Positions 38,001 through 42,489 of a stretch of DNA of 64,000 nucleotides are shown here, in pieces (positions within the stretch are counted from its first letter, which is position 1; each line of letters begins with the position of its first letter). The stretch spans positions 620,001 through 684,000 of the forward strand of contig JAWHQI010000502.1 of NCBI GenBank assembly GCA_033032865.1, in the 5' to 3' direction. The translations under genes and the position numbers were made by a program. The stretch is from Dactylorhiza incarnata (taxonomy: Eukaryota; Streptophyta; Magnoliopsida; Asparagales; Orchidaceae). The notes under the pieces are model-generated. The model had not been told where the DNA came from and did not search any database. It saw only the letters and a program-made list of their open reading frames with translations.

Positions 38001-38938
38001 TATTCATGTATTCTTCCATTGTCTTTTATTTACTTGGCTAGTAGGAGGTAATTAACTGGTAAGTTGTAATTAAATTTTTACTATTTCTAGTATAAATTCA
38101 ATATATTAAAATTCATTAAATACATAGAAAATCAAGATACAACTGAGAATACTCTTTTTTGAACTTTTTTTAAAAGGGTCTGCCATTCAGAAACTACAAA
38201 TATTACAATAGTTTTCAGAACTTTCATGTTGTCATTCTCCGTGATGTTTGGTTCACATAAATCTTATAGTAGTATTTTTGTAGGAATAATTACCAAAACT
38301 TCCCCTGAAAATTAGCATAATTACATGTTGCACTCCTCTTTTGAAATTACAAAATCTCCTCTGTAAGTTTACATTTCATAACATCCATGCACAATAATAC
38401 CTCGTCGGAGTAAATTTGCAGGGGGATCTTTTTGTGCATGGATGCTATAAAAAGCAAGTTTATAGGGGAGGTTTTTGAAATTTCAGAAGAGAGGTACAAC
38501 CTGTAATTTAGCAAATTTAGTGGGGAGGTGCCCTATAAATGCCCCCTTTTTTGTAAATGATGTGGTCCCTATGAACTGCGCAACATCTAAAAGATCATCC
38601 CAATGTATTTGTCCTATCATGATAGTTTTTTGCCCCCTTAATGTAACATGCATCGCGATACTGGTTTTCGACAACAGGAGGCGATGATGAAAGACACGCT
38701 GGAGCGTGCAAGAGAGCCAAATCTCGACTTGAAAGGTTACCTTCTGAACGCTTATGTCCACCCGGTATTCAAGGAGGTCGACGATCACGAAGACGTCTCC
38801 GCTTTCGATGAGCTGGAGTTTGAAGCCGTGCTGGTGCCAACAAAAAGATCGTCCCGTAAAAACACGCCGGCGCCCAGCAAGTACACCAGTGGTTCGCTGT
38901 CACCTCTCCACGATGCTGCGCAAGAGCAGCAGTTGTGA
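7802..38938 (+). CDS. OSCA1: OSCA1/CSC1-like hyperosmolality-gated Ca2+-permeable channel, 3' part (four exons)
   Basis: Joined exons 7802-8047, 8723-9048, 35430-35663 and 38678-38938 encode the C-terminal pore and tail region of a DUF221/RSN1_7TM protein, with no stop until TGA at 38936. Family hallmarks are [80 protein letters not shown] and [16 protein letters not shown]. Several membrane segments are visible (for example [15 protein letters not shown] and [20 protein letters not shown]). OSCA proteins are plasma-membrane cation channels gated by osmotic or mechanical stress. N-terminal exons are not in 1-7801 and must lie upstream. Introns are 675 bp, 26,381 bp and 3,014 bp. All splice sites are GT-AG and phases agree. 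Family membership is seen; OSCA clade 1 is inferred from motif similarity. Confidence 0.9.
8723..9048 (+). CDS. OSCA1: OSCA1-like exon (second in window)
   Basis: Acceptor AACGCAG ends at 8722 and donor GTGAGC starts at 9049. Encodes [46 protein letters not shown] and the pore-lining hydrophobic run ending in YLVFRHQ. Ends in phase 0, directly before the 26.4-kb intron. Confidence 0.92.
9343..9643 (+). mobile_element. Solo LTR, Reina-like Ty3 family, TSD GTATA
   Basis: 301 bp from TGTTATGAGC to CCATAACA, flanked by a perfect 5-bp duplication GTATA (9338-9342 and 9644-9648). Its 3' half matches the LTR at 33536-33922 (GCTCTCTCC, CGAGCA, TTCCGGCT.CGTTG). One LTR with intact duplications means the internal region was lost by LTR-LTR recombination. 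Confidence 0.85.
10105..10496. mobile_element. Solo LTR or TRIM-like element, TSD CATAG
   Basis: 392 bp with inverted ends TGATGCAG...CTGCATCA and a perfect 5-bp duplication CATAG at 10100-10104 and 10497-10501. GC-rich, no coding motif. TG...CA ends plus a 5-bp duplication point to an LTR. A 120-codon minus-strand ORF in it has no recognisable domain. Confidence 0.65.
10605..10930 (-). pseudogene. 5'-truncated RTE-type LINE, RT C-terminus and 3' tail
   Basis: The minus-strand frame from 10886 reads [28 protein letters not shown] and [10 protein letters not shown], the conserved C-terminal region of plant RTE reverse transcriptases, ending near 10623. The 3' tail runs to about 10605 and ends in a TTG-type repeat (CAACAACA on +), usual for RTE. 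Only the 3' ~0.3 kb survives. Confidence 0.8.
11473..11760. repeat. Imperfect tandem duplication, period ~142 bp
   Basis: Two adjacent copies beginning GACTGTTC at 11473 and GACTGCTC at 11615, sharing CTCATCGGGGTT, TGATGCTAGAA and ACTCTTGTTT in order. Similar CTCTCATCG(A/G)GG motifs recur at 34071-34900 in the same intron. Confidence 0.65.
12393..12540 (+). repeat. 5' LTR of the AG...CT Copia element
   Basis: 148 bp. It differs from the 3' LTR by one substitution and one TA indel. Directly abuts the primer site at 12541. Confidence 0.85.
12541..12552 (+). other. Primer binding site
   Basis: TGGTATCAGAGG, an initiator-Met type primer site, immediately after the LTR. Confidence 0.8.
13062..14237 (+). 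pseudogene. Copia gag and protease N-terminus, broken
   Basis: Begins [18 protein letters not shown], then a cluster of stops from 13143 to 13250. It resumes with [20 protein letters not shown] and [20 protein letters not shown], a CCHC knuckle [14 protein letters not shown] near 13785, an [10 protein letters not shown] basic stretch, and the protease active site [11 protein letters not shown] near 14122. About 520 bp of leader separates it from the LTR. Confidence 0.8.
14224..14407 (+). repeat. 90-bp tandem duplication in protease region
   Basis: CAGTTTGTCCC begins at 14224 and again at 14314, with nearly identical 90-base units and the start of a third at 14404. The duplicate breaks no spacing in DNA but adds 30 codons and a TAG in the second unit. 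Confidence 0.85.
14450..16090 (+). pseudogene. Copia pre-integrase and integrase, interrupted
   Basis: Frameshifted pieces: RLGHP-like pre-integrase sequence around 14600, then the integrase core [20 protein letters not shown] and [11 protein letters not shown] (14780-14945). After an inserted segment it resumes with [20 protein letters not shown] and [18 protein letters not shown] from about 15583, then [11 protein letters not shown]. The catalytic Asp and Glu regions lie on opposite sides of the insertion. Confidence 0.8.
14952..15580. other. ~0.63-kb foreign segment inside Copia integrase
   Basis: Sequence between SDNRGEYDD and [11 protein letters not shown] of the integrase, which are adjacent in homologues. 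TTGTC occurs at both edges (14947-14951 and about 15580) and may be a target duplication. Small ORFs on both strands show no domain I recognise; no LTR or clear inverted ends are visible. Origin unknown. Confidence 0.6.
16100..18071 (+). pseudogene. Copia linker, RT and RNase H, several stops
   Basis: RT block: [92 protein letters not shown]. RNase H block: [42 protein letters not shown], ending in [11 protein letters not shown] and a stop at 18069. In-frame stops occur at about 16587, 16721, 17191, 17658 and 17741. The YVDD box is intact. Confidence 0.85.
18079..18228 (+). repeat. 3' LTR of the AG...CT Copia element
   Basis: 150 bp from AGTTGAG to TTCAACT, preceded directly by the polypurine tract AGGGGGAG at 18071-18078. 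Confidence 0.85.
18229..18330. repeat. Degenerate CTACTC-AGG-GAAC repeats flanking the Copia
   Basis: Units of about 40 bases of the form AACCTACTCTCAGGAGGCTAAACC occur three times here, and related units lie left of the element at 12285-12387. This suggests the element landed in a minisatellite-like tract. Confidence 0.45.
18833..19014 (+). mobile_element. Au-like SINE, full length
   Basis: tRNA-derived head with A box (CTTGGCGCACCGGTG) and B box (GGTTCGAGTCC), then the Au-family body CAGCCTCTTGCA, TGCAGGGTAAGG, CCCTTGTGG, CCCTTCCCCGGACCC and a TGTGCACCGGGATGCCC end. Flanked by a 16-bp duplication with one mismatch (AGCAATAGGATCATCG 18817-18832; AGCTATAGGATCATCG 19015-19030). Confidence 0.9.
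19100..19990 (+). pseudogene. Decayed Copia 5' end: LTR edge, primer site, gag
   Basis: A TGGTATCAACACG primer-like site at about 19260 follows LTR-like sequence. Downstream are [17 protein letters not shown] and then [16 protein letters not shown] and NPIWDR in a shifted frame, which match the N-terminal part of plant Copia gag. Many stops. It ends next to the LTR at 20007. Confidence 0.5.
20007..20189 (-). repeat. 3' LTR of the split Copia element
   Basis: TGTGAGAGTTTG to GCTTTAACA on +, 183 bp. CTCCCCCTC at 20190 is the complement of a polypurine tract. Ends match LTRs at 7293-7438 and 32508-32689. Confidence 0.8.
20197..21106 (-). pseudogene. Copia RNase H and RT C-terminus
   Basis: The frame 20466-20197 reads [39 protein letters not shown] and [14 protein letters not shown]. 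Upstream, to 21106, stop-ridden frames carry the RPDIS and [16 protein letters not shown] RT/RNase H connection. Cut by the TSD CAGAT at 21102-21106. Confidence 0.8.
21107..22304 (-). repeat. 3' LTR of the gag-only element
   Basis: 1198 bp, about 98% like the right LTR by eye. Contains two tandem 113-bp units (from 21841 and 21954, each starting GCCCGGATTA) and repeated CpG-rich TACCGCCGGCGCTAG-type motifs. Confidence 0.88.
22305..26485 (-). other. Long AT-rich non-coding interior of the gag-only element
   Basis: No ORF over 95 codons and no pol motif. A GC-richer patch lies at 22860-23100. An 18-bp perfect palindrome GCTAGCGCCGGCGCTAGC at 25184-25201 matches the CpG-rich motif of the LTRs. 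The polypurine tract (GGGGGAGTT on minus) is at 22305-22315. Function unknown; possibly packaging or structural RNA. Confidence 0.6.
26486..27964 (-). pseudogene. SIRE-like gag with long coiled coil, two in-frame stops
   Basis: One minus-strand frame of about 490 codons, interrupted only by TGA at 27671-27673 and TAA at 27467-27469. The N-terminus has [20 protein letters not shown], the gag motif of SIRE-type Copia elements. An acidic linker follows, then a Lys/Glu-rich coiled coil ([40 protein letters not shown]), with Cys pairs (CLDC, CAKC) but no CCHC knuckle. The C-terminus has [17 protein letters not shown], like the segment before protease in SIRE polyproteins. It ends there instead of continuing into protease. 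Two lesions in 490 codons suggest a fairly recent loss. Confidence 0.75.
28013..29214 (-). repeat. 5' LTR of the gag-only element
   Basis: 1202 bp. The adjacent minus-strand primer site lies at 27994-28010 (TACCTCTGATACCAC on +). Same 113-bp tandem structure as the left LTR. Confidence 0.88.
29220..30230 (-). pseudogene. Copia linker and RT N-terminus
   Basis: Minus-strand frame 30043-29402 carries [60 protein letters not shown] and [20 protein letters not shown]. It joins at CAGAT (29215-29219) with the RT remainder at 21106. The DD box lies near the insertion point. Confidence 0.82.
30240..31040 (-). pseudogene. Copia integrase with a micro-insertion
   Basis: Pieces [39 protein letters not shown], then a ~38-base insertion and [35 protein letters not shown] and [20 protein letters not shown]. 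The core Asp and Glu motifs are recognisable; frameshifts are present. Confidence 0.82.
30645..30682 (-). mobile_element. 38-bp RTE-tail-like insertion in integrase
   Basis: Read on the minus strand, it matches the + strand 3' tail of the RTE fragment at 10611-10647 with about three mismatches (ACACTCAAG.CTTTATCCCA core, then TGGGGTCGAC). It sits exactly between IIHQN and SCVHTS, which are contiguous in Copia integrases. Confidence 0.65.
31045..31620 (-). pseudogene. Copia protease and pre-integrase
   Basis: [40 protein letters not shown] and [20 protein letters not shown] (31469-31215) are the segment after the D-S-G active site in Copia proteases. The active site itself reads [10 protein letters not shown] (G lost). 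Homology stops near 31620. Confidence 0.75.
31621..31745 (+). repeat. 50-bp tandem repeat in RT
   Basis: CACTGACA starts units at 31621, 31671 and 31721; the first two units are almost identical and the third is partial. Confidence 0.85.
32375..32506 (+). repeat. 66-bp in-frame duplication at RNase H C-terminus
   Basis: CCTCTTTTTTAGAT starts at 32375 and 32441. Each unit encodes 22 residues, [20 protein letters not shown] followed by two more, so the frame is kept. Confidence 0.88.
32508..32689 (+). repeat. Copia 3' LTR
   Basis: TGTTAAAACTCAA to ACTCTCACA, 182 bp. Same family as 20007-20189 and 7293-7438. Sequence to its right is an unrelated minus-strand Copia RNase H. Confidence 0.78.
32690..33250 (-). 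pseudogene. Minus-strand Copia RT C-terminus/RNase H fragment
   Basis: Frame 32973-32707 reads [60 protein letters not shown] and HVSDVLT. From 33250 down: [20 protein letters not shown] and [17 protein letters not shown]. It closely resembles the intact element at 45480 and ends where the LTR at 32508-32689 begins. Confidence 0.8.
33251..33535 (+). other. Unassigned stretch ending in a Reina-like pol C-terminus
   Basis: No clear gene from 33251 to about 33460. From 33490 a short frame [14 protein letters not shown] followed by TGA resembles the end of Reina-type polyproteins (F.LEDKV), immediately before the LTR at 33536. Confidence 0.4.
33536..33922 (+). repeat. Reina-like Ty3 LTR
   Basis: 387 bp, TGTTATGGG to CCCGTAACA. 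Its 3' half is shared with the solo LTR at 9343-9643. Preceded by a pol-end-like frame, so probably the 3' LTR of a truncated element. Confidence 0.65.
33923..34055. repeat. 29-bp minisatellite, about 4.4 copies
   Basis: Pyrimidine-rich units of the form CCTCCGTCGAGGTTTTACTTCTTTCC, imperfect, period about 29. Confidence 0.65.
34071..34634. repeat. 283-bp tandem duplication
   Basis: ATCTCCTCTCATC starts at 34071 and 34354; the copies share CATTGTCGTTGTTGATGTGG, GTTGAAATCATTG and TTCAAAGAGGATTTTG in order, at roughly 80-85% identity by eye. Further degenerate pieces run to about 35000. No coding evidence. Confidence 0.75.
35300..35429 (+). repeat. 67-bp tandem duplication abutting an OSCA1 splice acceptor
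   Basis: GTTGCATGTCTAAG begins at 35300 and 35367. Units are identical up to GCTACTGATTTT, where the first continues CCAATTA and the second TAG^ATCATAAATG, the real acceptor. The polypyrimidine/branch region is therefore present twice, with a terminal AG only in the second copy. Confidence 0.88.
35430..35663 (+). CDS. OSCA1: OSCA1-like exon (third in window)
   Basis: Acceptor GATTTTTAG ends at 35429 and donor GTAATT starts at 35664. Its 78 codons, [20 protein letters not shown] to [10 protein letters not shown], continue the DUF221 domain with no lesion. The acceptor lies at the end of a 67-bp tandem duplication. Confidence 0.92.
35943..36152 (+). mobile_element. Au-like SINE with internal filler
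   Basis: Flanked by a perfect 16-bp duplication ATATCGGCATGCCTCT (35927-35942 and 36153-36168). Head and body up to CCTTTGTGGCGG are normal. The CCCTTCCCCGGACCC segment is replaced by a second copy of the SINE's own ACCTGGAAGCAGCCTCTTG followed by 24 bases (36095-36118) identical to nearby host DNA at 35865-35888. The 3' end is normal. Confidence 0.88.
36169..36923. other. Intron sequence, nothing recognised
   Basis: No ORF with a known domain and no clear repeat structure. Part of the OSCA1 intron 35664-38677. Confidence 0.6.
36941..37065 (-). mobile_element. 5'-truncated Au-like SINE
   Basis: Minus-strand copy lacking the tRNA-like head, starting at TCCTGGAAGCAGCCTC, with a perfect 17-bp duplication ACGATAAATATTCACTA at 36924-36940 and 37066-37082. 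Perfect duplications with a missing 5' end indicate truncation during reverse transcription, not later decay. Confidence 0.9.
37083..38290. other. Intron sequence, possible LTR remains on minus
   Basis: On the minus strand a CTTATTTATAGG motif near 37640, a purine-rich GAGAGA tract at 37550-37600 and short CTCGACTCATAC repeats at 37700-37760 suggest an old LTR, but no ends or coding motif could be fixed. Confidence 0.3.
38298..38530. repeat. Foldback MITE with ~97-bp arms
   Basis: The left arm (38298-38394, starting ACTTCCCCTG, ending CATCCATGCACAA) and the right arm (38432-38530) are reverse complements with scattered mismatches and a loop of about 37 bases. Transcription through the OSCA1 intron would give a long imperfect hairpin. 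No target duplication was identified. Confidence 0.8.
38678..38938 (+). CDS. OSCA1: OSCA1-like last exon
   Basis: Acceptor CGACAACAG ends at 38677; stop TGA at 38936-38938. Encodes [20 protein letters not shown] and an acidic then Ser/Lys-rich cytosolic tail ([32 protein letters not shown]), typical of OSCA1 C-termini. Confidence 0.93.
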   Translation, partial: EAMMKDTLERAREPNLDLKGYLLNAYVHPVFKEVDDHEDVSAFDELEFEAVLVPTKRSSRKNTPAPSKYTSGSLSPLHDAAQEQQL

Positions 38939-39243
38939 TATAAATGCGCATTTCCTCTAATATATGAGAGCTCTGTGTATGTATGTATGCTTGAGAACTA
39001 TGCATGCTGCTTCCATCAAATTTGAACATTAGGTGAAAGTCATTGTTATCTAGTTTTAGGCCTGATGAGGATTTGGGATTTCATTTTTTTTTAGTTGACC
39101 GGGTTGTATTGCTGTTGGCTAGCTTGTAAGATTTGTAGTGTCTTCTTCTTTGAAATGTAAATGTGCAAGATTTATCTTTGGTGTTATAGTATATATTATG
39201 ATACTGTATAATAATATAGTTTTTCATTTTATTTCTTATTTTA
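38939..39243 (+). other. Probable OSCA1 3' UTR and downstream
   Basis: AT-rich sequence after the stop at 38938, with AATATA and AATAATATAG-type motifs around 39190-39220. No canonical AATAAA was seen; the cleavage site is unknown. Confidence 0.4.
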
Positions 39244-39263
39244 TCTCTCTCTCTGATCTTTAG

Positions 39264-39695
39264 AAGGGGAGCCCTCCGCCCACCGGTTAAGGTGTCACCG
39301 TGTGCCCTTGAGGTCACTGGTTGTACAGTGAGGAGCAAAAAATGAAAACTGATCGGACTGGCCGAACCACATTGGTTTTGAACAAAACCGGACGGTCCGG
39401 TGTTGGTTTGGACGATGTGAAAACCGAATCATCATCGGTTCAGGTCGGTTTCCAAGTTCTAGAAAGTGATTAAACCCAACTTAACCGAGATTAAAAAAAT
39501 GAGTTTATAACTCCTCAGTCCTAATGTGTCACGGGTCCCCGGTCTACGCAGTACGTTGTTGGTCAGTCACTCACTCAAGCAGTCTCTTGCAAAAATGTAG
39601 GGTAAGGTTTGGCTACATTTCACCCTTGTGGTGGGACCCTTCCCCGGACTCTAGCTGCATGGGGATGCTTTGTGCACTTGGTTGCCCTTTTTTTT
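39264..39695 (+). mobile_element. Au-like SINE interrupted by a MITE
   Basis: Head GGGGAGCCC.CCGCCCACCGG to GAGGTCACTGG (39267-39322). The body resumes at GTCACGGGT (39527) and continues GCAGTCTCTTGCAAAAATG, CCCTTCCCCGGACTC, TGTGCAC and a T-rich end. Similar TCTCTCTGATCTTT / TCTCTCCGACTCTTT sequences at the two ends may be a diverged target duplication. Confidence 0.75.
39323..39526. mobile_element. hAT-like MITE inside the SINE
   Basis: Flanked by GTCACTGG (39315-39322) and GTCACGGG (39527-39534), an 8-bp duplication with one mismatch. The termini carry AGTGAGGAGC and GCTCCTCAGTC-like inverted motifs, and the interior has GGACGGTCCGGT and ACCGA-rich sequence typical of this MITE class. Confidence 0.5.
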
Positions 39696-39829
39696 CTCTC
39701 CGACTCTTTGCATCCGGGAGAGATGAGAGCGAAGAGAAAATAATTTAGGGTTAAAACTTAAATCTTAAACCCTAAATTTTAGGAGAAACATGTGGAGTGT
39801 ACTAAAATCAAATTAGAGTTGTCATGGTT

Positions 39830-40070
39830 CCGATTCTACTAAAATTTTGAATCGAACCGTTAAAATAATAGTTTTTCAAATTAGAATCAAAATTTTATTT
39901 GGTTTGACTAGTTCCAATTCTTGCATAATTTTTGGAACTGTCGTGCATGCGGTTTCGGTTCAGCAAGAAACAAAATCAAATTATTCATTAGTGGTTCGGT
40001 CCGGTTCTATGTGGTTCTGGTTCAGTTCTGATTCGATTTCTATTCCTAATGAGTGAACACTACTATATTC
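39830..40070. repeat. Possible hAT-like MITE relic
   Basis: GGTTCGGTCCGGTTCT-type sequence ending GAGTGAACACTAC, similar in style to the MITE at 39323-39526. Related sequence with a CTCCTCACTCC end lies at 40915-41085. No paired ends could be fixed. Confidence 0.3.
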
Positions 40071-40208
40071 ATGTTAATTATTGCCAATATCAAGATGCTC
40101 CTATATTTTTTTTAGTAACAAATGTCTTGAATTACAATAATATTAATTAACTTAATGTGTATGATTGAAATACTTAGGCATCTTGTCATATAATTGGAAA
40201 ATACTTAG

Positions 40209-40507
40209 GTACGCATAACATACCTAAAGGATGGTGCGTTTATTGTATTTGTAGGCCAAAATACAATGTTTTTAAAAAAATAAATTACAGAATATTAATT
40301 TAATTATTTTTATGATCATTTTAAGATCTCATATGTATATGTTACGGTCTGAAAATACACGTGTTAAAAAGTGCTTTTTTTAAATACAGTTACAGTTGTA
40401 AATTACATATGTTTTTACGACTGTAAATATAACTATGAATACAGTTACAGTCGCAATTTCAACTAAAAATACTGTCACGTACCATCCTTTAGGAACGTTA
40501 CACGTAC
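40209..40507. mobile_element. MITE with ~31-bp inverted ends
   Basis: Left end GTACGCATAACATACCTAAA and the reverse complement of the right end GTACGTGTAACGTTCCTAAA continue into a shared GGATGGT(G/A)CGT; 26 of 31 positions match. 299 bp, AT-rich, non-coding. Confidence 0.65.
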
Positions 40508-41225
40508 AGAAATTTTTCTCCATATAATTAGCTATTGGGCATTGTTTGCGATGACTTAGCGAACGGTGAAAACCCTAAACACTATAATTAGCTCTAAGCA
40601 AAGAACCAAGAACCGGAGATTCATCTTACTCGTCGTCGTTGTCGGTGTCTCGGTGATTGGCTTCGACGTCGGTGAGCACGGAGTTGGGGAGCAACAGAGC
40701 GAGGGAAAACCGGAAAAGAAACAGCGGCCTGCTAGTGCTCGAAGCAACATAAATAACTAAATAAGCGTTAAACTTAAATCATTAATGTTTTAAATAATTA
40801 AATGAGTGTAAATAACTAAATAAGCTATAAGCGCAAACATTTTAAGTTTTCAGCCAAAATTATAATTGTGTATAATACCTATTTAACGACCCACATAAAA
40901 TCTTTCAAAATCGCAAATGAAAATGATGGTCGGTTTCTGTACATTGGAAATCGATCTGACCCGACATGGACTCGGTTTTCACAAGCTCCAAATCGAACCG
41001 ACATCGAACCAATCAGTTCAGCTTCAAAATAGATGCGGTACGCTCAGTTTGGTCGATTTTCGGTTTTCTCTCCTCACTCCTATCTGCATTATTCCAACAA
41101 TCACGAAATGCAAAGACTTTAAACCTTAAACCCTAAATCTATATTTTTCGTAATATATATTGAATTTATTAGCTAAAGTTTATGAGTTCCTTCACTGTAA
41201 TCTGGGTTTGACCATACAATCATTA

Positions 41226-41446
41226 AGACTTCGTTTGGCGCAACTTATTTGCTCTGGTGAGTTTGAACAAAAACTCAATTATCATAGAATGTATGTTTGG
41301 CATGACAAAGGTTACGACCGCTACCAAGAAAATAAATTAGTTTTGATCATAAAATGCATGAATTTTTTTAGGTGAGGTCGGGCGTTCACGAACCAGGGTT
41401 CATGACCACTGCGTTCACGACCGCTACCACCGTGCCAAATGAAGCC
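41226..41446 (+). mobile_element. MITE copy 1, upstream of the GT14 gene
   Basis: Ends ACTTCGTTTGGCG and GCCAAATGAAGCC are inverted repeats. Inside, AGGTGAGGTCGGGCGTTCAC (41370-41389) also occurs inverted at 43380-43399. The subfamily start (G)(A/G)CTTCGTTTGGC is common among plant MITEs. Confidence 0.65.
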
Positions 41447-41590
41447 CAAGTGGAAACCTCTAGAATGATACTAATCCAAAGTCAAAATCCAAGTAACATA
41501 CTTTTCCTAAAAATGCATGCACAAGACGTATTTTCTTGTTATTTTCAAAATTCACTATAGTTACGATCAGGGCGACAATACGCCGTGTGC

Positions 41591-41681
41591 GTGCATTTTT
41601 AGGAAAAGTGTTCAACACGAAAGTTGTAGATCTCGACGAGATCTACAATTTTTGTGTTGAACACTTTCCCTAAAAATACAT
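41591..41681. repeat. Hairpin, 45-base arms with 1-base loop
   Basis: Arms 41591-41635 and 41637-41681 pair with 5 mismatches, all purine transitions; the core TAGATCTCG-A-CGAGATCTA is perfect. A related inverted segment (TTTTCCTAAAAATGCATGCA) lies at 41501-41520, so a larger foldback of ~180 bp may exist. Confidence 0.8.
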
Positions 41682-42177
41682 GTACAAAGCGTATTTTCAA
41701 AAGGCGTGTAATAACTCATAGAAATTAGTTTGCCAATAGCCAATTCTGGTTTGCCTTTAACACCACCCTTTTTTATCTTTATTTGATGATCTTGTTTCTT
41801 TTTACAAAATCCGGTGAATGTTGCGTTATTTAAAATCTGATGAAATATCATTTTTTGATTTTTTTAAATCAAGAATTTTGTTGATCAGATTTGAAGTGGA
41901 CCCGACGGACCTAAAATTTCTCTTTTATAATAGGAAATTAGGATTCGGTGTCACGTGCTTAATTCAATTTGGTTTCAAATTTACTGGAGAGAGAGAGAGA
42001 CCAGAAGTAGAGTGTTGCAGGCAAGTGTGGTGTTTGGCTGATAGTAGGCGGAGTGTCTGGAAACGCTTAAAATGGTGGAAAGATGAGTCATGGTGTGCGG
42101 GAACGGCATACTTGCATAGGCGTTGCCGGTCTCCATTCAATGCGGCATCCCGCATAATAAATTACCCATTTCTGCGG

Positions 42178-42489
42178 ATGTCCCGCGACGCCATGAACCA
42201 TCATCCCTCTTACCACGCCGCCATGACGAAGAAGCGGGCCGGGCCGCCGGCTGTAACGGTGACCATCCGCCGGCATCCCTGGCTGGGCATCCAGCTTGTC
42301 GCCTACCTTTCAGCCTTCGCCTTCCTTCTAACTCTACTCTGGATCCAGTTCTACGCACCCAACCCTCCGCTGCTGACGCCTCTCCGTTTCCGAGACCCTA
42401 TCCCCTTCTCCGGGAAGCCTAAGATCGCCTTCCTCTTCCTCACCCGCGCCGGCATGCCCCTCGATTTTGTCTGGCATACCTTCTTCAAG
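42178..42489 (+). CDS. GT14-like exon 1
   Basis: ATG at 42178; donor GTATAT at 42490. Encodes the cytosolic tail, membrane anchor, Pro-rich stem and the start of the catalytic domain (KIAFLFLTRAGMPLDFVWHT). Preceded by a GA-repeat (41986-42000) that could be 5' UTR. Confidence 0.85.

Noticed and set aside
41818..42177. N-terminal extension of the GT14 protein
   Set aside because: In-frame but low-similarity and AT-rich, with a GA-repeat typical of 5' UTR; the Met at 42178 directly precedes the expected anchor region.
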